From: an uncultured Rhodopila sp.
Lineage (GTDB): Bacteria; Pseudomonadota; Alphaproteobacteria; Acetobacterales; Acetobacteraceae
Assembly: GCA_903851415.1 (NCBI GenBank)
Contig: CAINOE010000209.1
Location: 1-64,000, forward strand
DNA length: 64,000 nt
Direction: 5' to 3'
In this document: piece after piece, positions 16,102-24,501 of the stretch
How the letters are laid out: every line of letters begins with the position of its first letter
How positions within the stretch are numbered: position 1 is the first letter of the stretch
Position numbers and translations under genes: made by a program
The notes under the pieces: model-generated
Databases searched by the model: none
The model's input: the letters and a program-made list of their open reading frames with translations, nothing else
Told to the model about the DNA's origin: nothing

Positions 16102-18632
16102 GCCTGCTGGCCGAACGGAACGCAACCGCGACGATCCCTGGCCCGCCCCCGCTCGGCCCGGAGGAGCTTGCCGCCGCCATAAAGGCCGCCTGCTCGCGCA
16201 TCGCGCCGGTCTGGCCGTTGAAGAACTTTGTCGCGGTCAATCCGTTCCTCGGGTTCATCGAGCAGAGCTTCCACGCGACGGTAGCGACCTTGCACCGGGT
16301 CGCCCGCACCCGCGCGCTGATGCCGCGCGGTTTCTATCGGCAGGCACTCGCCTCGGGCACGATCGAGGACCAGGATCTGGCACAGGCGCTCGCGGGCGCG
16401 CAGCCGGACTGGCGCCTGCCGCCAACCGTGGCTGCGCTGAAGTCCGTTCTTGACAACAATGAAATGTCCGGTCTGAGGCATCCGGCGCATGTGGCCACCG
16501 TCGCCGAGGTCCTCAACGAGCTTGCGGATGGCGACAAGCAGGTGGCGCGCACGCAATTCATGATCGATGAAATATCGAGATGGTGTGCCGCCTGGTTCGA
16601 CGATGGCCAGTCGGTGTGGCGCATGCCGTCCCGCGGCCTGACCCCGTTCGCCGCCTGGCGTTCCTCCGTCCGTTACGACCTGAATCCCGAGGCGATGGGA
16701 CTCTCCGGCTTCCGCCGGCTTGTCGCCGAGCTGCCCTCCGACCCGGTCGCGGCCATCGGCGCGGTCGTGCAGCGCCAGGGCGTGCCGAACCGGGCCGTCG
16801 CTGATTACCTGCACCAGGCGCTGCTCGATATCGGCGGCTGGGCCGCTTATGCCCGTTACCTGAAATGGCAGGCCGAGCTGCATGGCGGCACAGACGATAC
16901 GCTGGAGCAACTGCTCGCCATACGCGTGGTCTGGGGCTACACGCTGTTCATGCAGCGCACCGACGAGGCGTTCCGGCGCGCGTGGCGCGAGGCGATGGCG
17001 CATGCCGCGCTGCCGCCACAGGACGAAAAGCTGGGCGACGATCCGGAACTCTGCATCGATATGGTGCTGCACGAGGCGTATGAGGCGGCGTTCCAGCGCC
17101 GGCTGCTGGCGAAACTCGCGCAGGCCCCCGCCGCCCCGCATCCCGACCGTCCGCCGGTGCAAGCCGCGTTCTGCATCGACGTGCGATCGGAAATCTACCG
17201 CCGCGCCTTCGAAAGCCAATCGGCCGGCATCCAGACCATCGGCTTCGCCGGCTTCTTCGGTTTTCCGATCGAATACCTGCCGATCGGCCATGTGCGGGGC
17301 CGCGCGCACTGCCCGGTGCTGCTCAGCCCCGCCTTCACCGTCTGCGAGGCCGTGGGCGGCGCGTCCGCGGCGGAGGAGACCGAGATCATGGGCCTGCGCC
17401 TGATGCGCCGGCGCGTGTTCAAGGCATGGAAGGCTTTCAAGCTGATGGCCGTCTCCTCCTTCATTTTCGTCGAGTCCGCCGGCCTGCTTTACGGCGCGAA
17501 ACTGCTCAGCGACAGCCTGGGGCTGACACGCACGGTGCACGACCCGAACACCGACGGCCTCGACGAAAAGGTCATCGATCGGCTGGGCCCGAGCATAGAG
17601 CCGGGCCTGGTGAGCGGCCGGCGCACCGGGTTCGATCCGAAACAGCGCATCGACATGGCGGAGGCTGTGCTGCGCGCGATGTCGATGACCGGGCCATTCG
17701 CACGGCTGGTGATGCTGACCGGCCATGGCAGCACGACGGTCAACAACCCGCATGCCGCCGGCCTGGATTGCGGCGCCTGCGGCGGCTATACCGGCGAGGC
17801 GAACGCGCGCACCGCGGCGCTGATCCTGAACGACCCGGAGGTGCGCGCAGGCCTCAAGGCGCGCGGGATCGCGATCCCGGCCGATACATGGTTCCTTGGC
17901 TGCCTGCACGATACCTGCACCGACGACGTCAGGATCTTCGACACGCAATCGGTGCCGCCCGGGCACGCCGAGGATCTGGCACGCCTGCGCGCCCTGATCG
18001 CGCGCGCCAGTGCGCTTGCCCGGCTTGAGCGATCGGCGTTGCTCGGAATCCCCCCGGGCGGCGATGTCGATAAGCAGGTGAAATACCGCAGCCGCGACTG
18101 GGCTCAGGTTCGCCCCGAATGGGGGCTCGCCGGCAACGGCGCCTTCATCGCAGCACCCCGCGCCCGCACGCGCGGAATCGATCTCGGCGGCCGCGCCTTT
18201 CTGCACGACTATGACTGGGAACAGGATGCGGGCTTCAAGACCCTCGAGCTGATCATGACCGCGCCGATGGTGGTCGCGAGCTGGATCAACCTTCAGTATT
18301 ACGGCTCCACCGTAAATAACGAAACCTTCGGCTGTGGAAACAAGGTGCTGCACAACGTTGCCGGAACGATCGGCGTTCTGGAAGGCAATGCCGGCGATCT
18401 GCGTGTCGGCCTGCCGCGGCAGTCACTGCATGACGGAAATCGTTACATACATGAGCCGATCAGGCTGAACGTGATGATCGAGGCGCCGCGCGGCGCGATC
18501 GATGATATCATCCGCAAGCACTCAACAGTGCGTCAACTGCTGGACAATGGCTGGCTGCATCTCTGGACGATATCGGCGGAAGGCAGGGCGTCGGCGCGCT
18601 ACCGGGGGCGTTTGAGCTGGGCCGACATTTGA
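16098..18632 (+). CDS. dabA: Inorganic carbon transporter subunit DabA (UPF0753/DUF2309)
   Basis: An 844-aa protein with a beta-carbonic anhydrase-like zinc site. The ligands known in Halothiobacillus DabA are all visible: Cys359 and Asp361 (AFCIDVRSE), His543 (LTGHGS) and Cys558 (LDCGACGGYTGE). The His-to-Cys spacing of 15 is the same as in the characterised enzyme. DabA is thought to hydrate CO2 vectorially, driven by ion flow through DabB, raising cytoplasmic bicarbonate. I chose ATG 16098 because it overlaps the dabB stop (ATGA); an in-frame ATG at 16056 would lie inside dabB. Directly downstream is a bicarbonate-using carboxylase operon, a plausible consumer. Confidence 0.94.
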   Translation: MSLLAERNATATIPGPPPLGPEELAAAIKAACSRIAPVWPLKNFVAVNPFLGFIEQSFHATVATLHRVARTRALMPRGFYRQALASGTIEDQDLAQALAGAQPDWRLPPTVAALKSVLDNNEMSGLRHPAHVATVAEVLNELADGDKQVARTQFMIDEISRWCAAWFDDGQSVWRMPSRGLTPFAAWRSSVRYDLNPEAMGLSGFRRLVAELPSDPVAAIGAVVQRQGVPNRAVADYLHQALLDIGGWAAYARYLKWQAELHGGTDDTLEQLLAIRVVWGYTLFMQRTDEAFRRAWREAMAHAALPPQDEKLGDDPELCIDMVLHEAYEAAFQRRLLAKLAQAPAAPHPDRPPVQAAFCIDVRSEIYRRAFESQSAGIQTIGFAGFFGFPIEYLPIGHVRGRAHCPVLLSPAFTVCEAVGGASAAEETEIMGLRLMRRRVFKAWKAFKLMAVSSFIFVESAGLLYGAKLLSDSLGLTRTVHDPNTDGLDEKVIDRLGPSIEPGLVSGRRTGFDPKQRIDMAEAVLRAMSMTGPFARLVMLTGHGSTTVNNPHAAGLDCGACGGYTGEANARTAALILNDPEVRAGLKARGIAIPADTWFLGCLHDTCTDDVRIFDTQSVPPGHAEDLARLRALIARASALARLERSALLGIPPGGDVDKQVKYRSRDWAQVRPEWGLAGNGAFIAAPRARTRGIDLGGRAFLHDYDWEQDAGFKTLELIMTAPMVVASWINLQYYGSTVNNETFGCGNKVLHNVAGTIGVLEGNAGDLRVGLPRQSLHDGNRYIHEPIRLNVMIEAPRGAIDDIIRKHSTVRQLLDNGWLHLWTISAEGRASARYRGRLSWADI

Positions 18633-19074
18633 TCGCCGATCCGAGGCGGGATCTGATGGTGTGGTGCCGCGATTGCCGTCAGCCGGAGAACGCTCCAGCC
18701 GCATGTTCCGCTTCTCGCAGACTTGAAAGCGGGTTCCACCTTGTCCAAGGCGGGATGGGCACCAGCATCTTGAGCAGGTCGCCGTTCCGGGGCGGGTCCG
18801 GCGTGCCGTCAGCCCAAAACCACAGTTATTGTAGTATAAGAATTTCTGAATATCGCGACTGCAGCAATCCGCCCTAGCGTCCTGTCAGCGCAAGGCCCCT
18901 CGCTGTCACCGGGGCGCCAGGGACAGGCGGGCGCAGCTTGGGATAACAAACGGGGGGTCACGTGATGCGCAGCTCAGGCCGTACACAGCCTGTCGGGGAT
19001 CCATCGCACGAGCGCCGGACGCCCGTGCCGGGTGACCGCTCCCCCTGCGCCGGCCGCCGCGGCATCGCAACCGC
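18633..19074. other. Upstream region of the carboxylase operon
   Basis: A gap of 442 bp between dabA and the carboxylase gene. It carries the LysR-type element at 18826-18853 in a local AT-rich patch. No gene in it is convincing. Its length and the operator suggest a separate promoter for the carboxylase-pcs-mcr operon. Confidence 0.5.
18826..18853 (+). promoter_or_regulatory. Putative CbbR-like operator upstream of acc-pcs-mcr
   Basis: TTA (18826-18828), 8 bp, TAA (18837-18839), 7 bp, TGA (18847-18849), then ATATC. TTAT-N6-ATAA within it is a perfect inverted repeat. It shares the spacing and an identical TTCTGAATATC block with the element at 14321-14348. It lies about 220 bp before the carboxylase ATG. 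Confidence 0.6.
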
Positions 19075-22000
19075 ATGAGCCCGCGCCGGAACCTGTCGCG
19101 CATCGTGGTGGCCAACCGCGGCGAGGCGGCGGTGCGCTTCATACGTGCCGCGCGCACATGGTCCAGTCAGCACAACGCGCCGCTCGAGACGATCGCGCTC
19201 TACACCCGGGCCGACGAGGGCGCGCGGTTCGTGCGCATGGCGTCGCGCGCGATCTGCATCGGCGAGGCCTTCGTGTCCGGCGCCGATGGGCGGTCCCGCA
19301 GCGCCTATCTCGACATCGACCGCATCGTCGGCCTGGCCCGCGAGGCGGGGGCGGACGGGATTTGGCCCGGCTGGGGCTTCGCCTCGGAAAAGCCCGAGTT
19401 GCCGGACGCCTGCGAGGCCGCGGGCCTCACTTTCCTCGGACCGCCGGCCAGCTCGATGCGGGCGCTCGGCGACAAGATCGCCGCCAAGCGGCTGGCGGAA
19501 TCCTGCGATGTTCCGGTCAGCGCCTGGTCCGGCGGGCCGGTGGACGCAGCGGCAGCGCAGACGTGGGCGGAGCGCATCGGCTACCCGGTGCTGCTCAAGG
19601 CCACCGCGGGCGGCGGCGGCCGCGGCATCCGCCGCGTCTACGGGCCCGAGGAAATCGCCGGCGCATTCCAGTCCGCCGCCGCCGAGGCCGCGGCGGCATT
19701 CGGCGATCCCTCGATCTTCGTTGAAGCCCTGATCTCCGAGGCGCGTCACATCGAAGTGCAGGTGCTGGCCGATGCGCATGGCGGCGTGTGGGCCATCGGC
19801 ACGCGCGACTGTTCGATGCAGCGGCGCCAGCAGAAAGTGCTGGAGGAAGCACCGGCGCCGGGCCTGGCGCCCGAGGTCGAGCGTGCGCTGTGCGAGGCCG
19901 CGGTGCGGCTGGCCCGCGCCTGCGGCTATGTCAGCGCCGGCACCGCAGAGTTCCTGCTGCTGCCTGACGGGCGCACCTTCTACTTCCTCGAGATGAACAC
20001 ACGCCTTCAGGTCGAGCACACCGTCACCGAGGAAGTGTACGGCCTCGACCTGGTGGGCTTGCAGATCGACATTGCCCGCGGCTTACCGCTGCCCGCGGCC
20101 GCGCCGCCCGCTCCGCGCGGCGTGGCGATCGAGGCGCGGCTGAACGCCGAGGATCCCGATCAGGGCTTCGCGCCAAGGGCGGGGAGGCTGCTGCGTTTCA
20201 AGCCGCCGCAGGGCCCGGGGATACGGATCGACTCCGGTTACTCCGCCAACAGCGCGGTGCCGACTGCCTTCGATTCCATGCTGGCCAAGGTCATCGCGCA
20301 TGGCGCCACGCGCGAACGCGCGCTCGCCCTGATGGAAGCGGGGCTGCAGGACAGCATCGTCGTGCTCGATTCCGGCCTGACCAACCGCGCGCTGCTGCTG
20401 GAACTGGTCGGGCAAAGCGCGTTCCGCGACGGCTCGGTGACGACCGTCTGGCTCGATCGCTACCTGACCAATCGTCCTTCCCCCGCGCAGCGGCCAAATC
20501 TGGCGATGGCGCTCGCCGCCGCGGCGATCATGGACTACCTGCGCACGCGTTACGGGCAAGTCGCGAACTTCATCGAGGAGACGCAGCGCGGCCTGCCGCG
20601 CAACATCCCGGATCAGGGACCTGTGACGCTGCCCTACGAACTCGACGGCCGGCCGGTGCAGATGGAGGTCGCGACAATCGGCCCGCAGGAGAAGCTGCTG
20701 CGCAGCGGCGACTGGCAGGCGCTGATGCGGGTCGAGCAGGCGGACGACTGGACACTGTATCTGGAGATGGACGGCCGCCGGCACGCCGCGATCTGCTGCG
20801 CGACCCCGGCCGAGGTGCAGGTCGAGCTGGACGGGGTGGCGCACCGCTTTCGCCGTGTCTCCGACGGCCGCGTGCGCGCCATGCTGCCGGCGGCGGTCGC
20901 GCAGGTGCACGTCCAGCCGGGCGATCAGGTCTCCGTCGGCGACCGTCTGATCACCCTCGAGGCGATGAAGATGGAAACCACCATCACCTCGTCGCTGTCC
21001 GGCACGGTCAGGTCGGTGCTTGTGCGGCCGGCCGCGCTGGTGGCGGCCGGCGACGTCATGGTGGAAATCGACGTGAGCGAGCAGGCGGCACCGGGCCAGG
21101 CCGGATCGCCGCTGTTGCCGCCGCGGCAGGAGCCGCCACTCGATCCGCTTCGGGTGATCGAGGCGCGGCTGCTCGGCTTCGATGTGACCGCCGAGCAGGT
21201 CGATCAGGCGCTGGCCGCGTTGGAGGCCGACAGTTCCGTCAGCCGCTCCCGCCTGATGGCGCTGCTGCGCGCCGCGGTGGTGCAGGAGCAGGTGTTCAAG
21301 AGCGGACAATATGACGACGCGATGAACGATGCGCGCGAAAGCAGCCTCGAGCAGCTCACATGGTTCGTGCATCACCGCCGCCTCGATGAGCAACGCCTGT
21401 CGGCGCGCATGATTCGGCGGCTTGGCCGCTTTCTCGACCTGCACGACATCAAGGACGCGAGCGATCCCCGCGTCGGCTACGCGTTGATGCGCCTGTTCCA
21501 GGCGCGCGCGGCGGAAGGTTCGCCGAGCCGTCTTCTGCTGGACCTGTTGCACGCGCTGGCCCGCACACGCGACGGGCAGGACACGGCCGGCCCGGTCGAG
21601 CAGCGGGTGATCTTCGAGAAGCTGGCCAACGAGGCGCTGCAGCGCGGCGACCGCCGGGTGGCGACCGCGGCGTGGAATCTGATCCACCGCTGGCACGACC
21701 TACCGGCGCAGCAAGCCAGGACGGCGGCCGACCTGGCGCAGGCCGGGACGATGTGGCAGCGCCTGCCGGAGCAGCCGCCGGAACCGGCGCTGAGCGCGAT
21801 GCCGCTGGCTATCCTGGTCAGAACGCTGCCGTTCTCGGCGGCTTCAGGCAATGGGCGGATCGCGGTCGTCATGGCGCGCATCTACGGCGATGTGCCGTTC
21901 ATCGAGTCGGCGCCGCTGTTGGGCCGAATCCCTTGCAGGACCGTGCGTTTGGCCGGCGGCACGTTGGTCGCGGGGCTGCTGGTGTCCGAGCCGGACGATC

Positions 22001-24501
22001 TGGCCCCTGTGCTGGCGGCGCTGCCGCGCGAGACGGAAGCCGACCTGCTGCTTGGCTTCTCGCCGTCGCCGCAGATGCTGTCGCAGGTGGCGCTGCATCC
22101 GCGGGCGCGCTGGACCGCGCTGTGGGCTGAATACGACGCGATGCGCGGCACTACCTGGCTTCCCGCTGGGCAACCCGAGGGCGGCGCGATGGCCGAACAG
22201 GTGCTGCTGCGCGACCTGCATCCCGCGGGACCGATCGCGCGCGAGCTGGCGCGCTATCGGGCGTTCGTGCTGAGCCGCGAGCCGGCGCCGGCGGGCGTGG
22301 TGCTGCTGCGCGCCACCGCCGGGCGGGACGAGCGGCTGCTCGCCTTCGCCGAGGTGGAGGCGTTCGATCCGGTCATCGACGGCCATTTCGTTCGCGTGCC
22401 GGTATTCGAGGCCGCCTTCCTGGAAGCCGCGCAGGCGATGCGCGACGTGCTGCGCGCGGCGGGCGGCCGTGTGCCCGCGATGAACCGTCTCGCCCTGTTC
22501 ATCCGGCCGCCGGTTCACCTGACCCGGGGGCAATTGCAGGCGCTGGCGCAGCGGCTCGCGCCGGCCAGCCTCGACCTCGGGCTGGAGACCGCGTCGCTCA
22601 TCGGCTGTTTCACCTTCGGCGGGGACGGAGCGGCCCGGGAGCAGGTGGTCGAATGGCGCGACGTCATGGCGCTCGGCCCCCGCCTGGAAATCGGGACGCC
22701 AGCCGATCGGCCGGTGCCGACGCGCTCGACCTATGAGCAGAAGGTGCTCGCGGCACGCCGCTACGGCCTGTTCCATCCCTACGAGGTGGTAAACTGGCTC
22801 ATCGCGCCCCGCATCGAGGGCATCGAGCGCGGCCGTTTCGAGGAGCTCGATCTCGACGGCCCGGCCGGCAGCCGGTTGGCGCCGGTGCGCGACCGCGCGT
22901 GGGGCGAGAACCCGGCCGGCGTCGTGCTGGGCCTGATCACCAACTGGTCCGCGCGCTTCCCCGACGGCTTCACCCGTATGCTCATCATCGGCGACGCGAC
23001 GATGGAGATGGGCTCGCTGGGCGAGGCGGAGTGCCGCCGGATCGTCGCCGCGATTGACCTCGCGGAAGAGCGCGGGCTGCCGGTCGAGTGGGTCGCATTG
23101 TCGGCCGGTGCGCGCATCGCGCTGGATTCCGGCACCGAAAACCTCGACTGGACCGCCGCGGTCTTGCGGCGGATCGTGACCTTCACCGCCGCGGGCGGCG
23201 TGGTCAACGTCATTGTCGACGGGCCGTGCGTCGGGGCGCAGTCATACTGGAACGCCGAGGCGACGATGCTGATGCATTGCCGCGGCGCGCTTGTCATGAC
23301 ACCGCGCGGCTACATGGTGCTGACCGGCAAGCGCGCGCTGGAGGTGTCGGGATCGGTTGCGGCAGCGACCAACGAGGCCATCGGCGGCCTTGAGATCATG
23401 CTGGCCAACGGCGAAGCGCAGTATGCCGCCACCGATCTGCACGCGGCGTACCAGGTGCTGATGCGCCACTACGACTACACCTACGTGCCGCCCGGCGAGC
23501 CGCGCGCACGCGCGGTGGTCAGCAGCGATCCGCCCGGCCGCGACATCTCGGTGTATCCCTACAATGGGCCGGGCGGCTTCGCCACGATCGGCGAAGTGGT
23601 TTCGGAGGCAACCAATCCCGGCCGCAAGAAACCGTTCGCGATCCGCGAGGTGATCCGCGCGATCAGCGACCAGGACGCTCCGCTGCTGGAGCGGTGGGCG
23701 GACATGGCGGGCGGCGAGACGACGGTTGCGATGCACGGCCAGATGAACGGACAGCCGGTCTGCTTCGTCGGCATCGAGTCCCAGCCGATCCCCCGCCGCC
23801 GGCCGGGGCCGCCGGACGGACCGGCGGTGTGGATGAGCGGGACGCTGTTTCCGAACTCCTCCCGCAAGGCCGCGCGGGCCATCCGCGCCGCCAGCGGGAT
23901 CTCTCCGGTCGTGCTGGTGGCGAACCTGTCGGGCTTCGACGGATCGCCGGAGTCGATCCGCGAGCGGCAACTGGAATACGGCGCCGAGATCGGCAAGGCG
24001 GTGGTCGAATTCGACGGGCCGATCCTGTTCTGCGTCATCGCCCGCTATCACGGCGGCGCCTATGTCGTGTTCTCCCGCCGGCTGTCCGGCAGCCTGGAGT
24101 CGCTCGCACTTGAAGGCAGCTATGCCAGCGTCATCGGCGGCGGCGCCGCGGCGGCCGTGGTGTTCACCCGGCTGGTTGCCGAGCGGGTCAACGCCCACCC
24201 GCGCGTTCGCGACGCCCGCGAGGCGCTCGGCCGGGTGGCCGCCGATCAGCACCGCGCCGCGCAGGAGGCATACGAAGCCGTGCTGGCCGACGTGGAGGCC
24301 GAAATCCAGACCGCTTTCGCGCGGGAGTTCGACTCGGTGCACAGCGTCTCGCGCGCGCTGCATGTCGGCTCTCTGCATGCCGTGCTGCCGGTCAGCGAGC
24401 TTCGCGCCGCGGTGTGCGGCCGGCTGCAGGACGCCGCCGGCGCGTCCGTCCCCCGGCCCCGCCAGCGCCGCATAGGCACCCACACCGGGACAGGAGCATG
24501 A
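19075..24501 (+). CDS. Single-chain acyl-CoA carboxylase, eukaryotic-ACC-like architecture
   Basis: A biotin-dependent carboxylase of 1808 aa, expected to make malonyl-CoA from acetyl-CoA (and possibly methylmalonyl-CoA from propionyl-CoA) with ATP and bicarbonate. Biotin carboxylase spans about 1-450 (KATAGGGGRGIRRV ATP loop; FLEMNTRLQVEH catalytic segment). BCCP is near 600-670 with the biotinyl Lys632 in EAMKMET. A central region of about 480 residues follows, then a carboxyltransferase (about 1220-1720) with SAGARI, GGLEIMLANG and SRRLSGSLESLALEG. BC-BCCP-central-CT is the order in eukaryotic ACC; bacterial ACC and PCC are normally split into subunits, and actinobacterial long-chain carboxylases are much shorter. 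Its stop overlaps the pcs start (ATGA). The ribosome-binding site is weak. Substrate preference cannot be read from sequence. Confidence 0.92.
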   Translation: MSPRRNLSRIVVANRGEAAVRFIRAARTWSSQHNAPLETIALYTRADEGARFVRMASRAICIGEAFVSGADGRSRSAYLDIDRIVGLAREAGADGIWPGWGFASEKPELPDACEAAGLTFLGPPASSMRALGDKIAAKRLAESCDVPVSAWSGGPVDAAAAQTWAERIGYPVLLKATAGGGGRGIRRVYGPEEIAGAFQSAAAEAAAAFGDPSIFVEALISEARHIEVQVLADAHGGVWAIGTRDCSMQRRQQKVLEEAPAPGLAPEVERALCEAAVRLARACGYVSAGTAEFLLLPDGRTFYFLEMNTRLQVEHTVTEEVYGLDLVGLQIDIARGLPLPAAAPPAPRGVAIEARLNAEDPDQGFAPRAGRLLRFKPPQGPGIRIDSGYSANSAVPTAFDSMLAKVIAHGATRERALALMEAGLQDSIVVLDSGLTNRALLLELVGQSAFRDGSVTTVWLDRYLTNRPSPAQRPNLAMALAAAAIMDYLRTRYGQVANFIEETQRGLPRNIPDQGPVTLPYELDGRPVQMEVATIGPQEKLLRSGDWQALMRVEQADDWTLYLEMDGRRHAAICCATPAEVQVELDGVAHRFRRVSDGRVRAMLPAAVAQVHVQPGDQVSVGDRLITLEAMKMETTITSSLSGTVRSVLVRPAALVAAGDVMVEIDVSEQAAPGQAGSPLLPPRQEPPLDPLRVIEARLLGFDVTAEQVDQALAALEADSSVSRSRLMALLRAAVVQEQVFKSGQYDDAMNDARESSLEQLTWFVHHRRLDEQRLSARMIRRLGRFLDLHDIKDASDPRVGYALMRLFQARAAEGSPSRLLLDLLHALARTRDGQDTAGPVEQRVIFEKLANEALQRGDRRVATAAWNLIHRWHDLPAQQARTAADLAQAGTMWQRLPEQPPEPALSAMPLAILVRTLPFSAASGNGRIAVVMARIYGDVPFIESAPLLGRIPCRTVRLAGGTLVAGLLVSEPDDLAPVLAALPRETEADLLLGFSPSPQMLSQVALHPRARWTALWAEYDAMRGTTWLPAGQPEGGAMAEQVLLRDLHPAGPIARELARYRAFVLSREPAPAGVVLLRATAGRDERLLAFAEVEAFDPVIDGHFVRVPVFEAAFLEAAQAMRDVLRAAGGRVPAMNRLALFIRPPVHLTRGQLQALAQRLAPASLDLGLETASLIGCFTFGGDGAAREQVVEWRDVMALGPRLEIGTPADRPVPTRSTYEQKVLAARRYGLFHPYEVVNWLIAPRIEGIERGRFEELDLDGPAGSRLAPVRDRAWGENPAGVVLGLITNWSARFPDGFTRMLIIGDATMEMGSLGEAECRRIVAAIDLAEERGLPVEWVALSAGARIALDSGTENLDWTAAVLRRIVTFTAAGGVVNVIVDGPCVGAQSYWNAEATMLMHCRGALVMTPRGYMVLTGKRALEVSGSVAAATNEAIGGLEIMLANGEAQYAATDLHAAYQVLMRHYDYTYVPPGEPRARAVVSSDPPGRDISVYPYNGPGGFATIGEVVSEATNPGRKKPFAIREVIRAISDQDAPLLERWADMAGGETTVAMHGQMNGQPVCFVGIESQPIPRRRPGPPDGPAVWMSGTLFPNSSRKAARAIRAASGISPVVLVANLSGFDGSPESIRERQLEYGAEIGKAVVEFDGPILFCVIARYHGGAYVVFSRRLSGSLESLALEGSYASVIGGGAAAAVVFTRLVAERVNAHPRVRDAREALGRVAADQHRAAQEAYEAVLADVEAEIQTAFAREFDSVHSVSRALHVGSLHAVLPVSELRAAVCGRLQDAAGASVPRPRQRRIGTHTGTGA

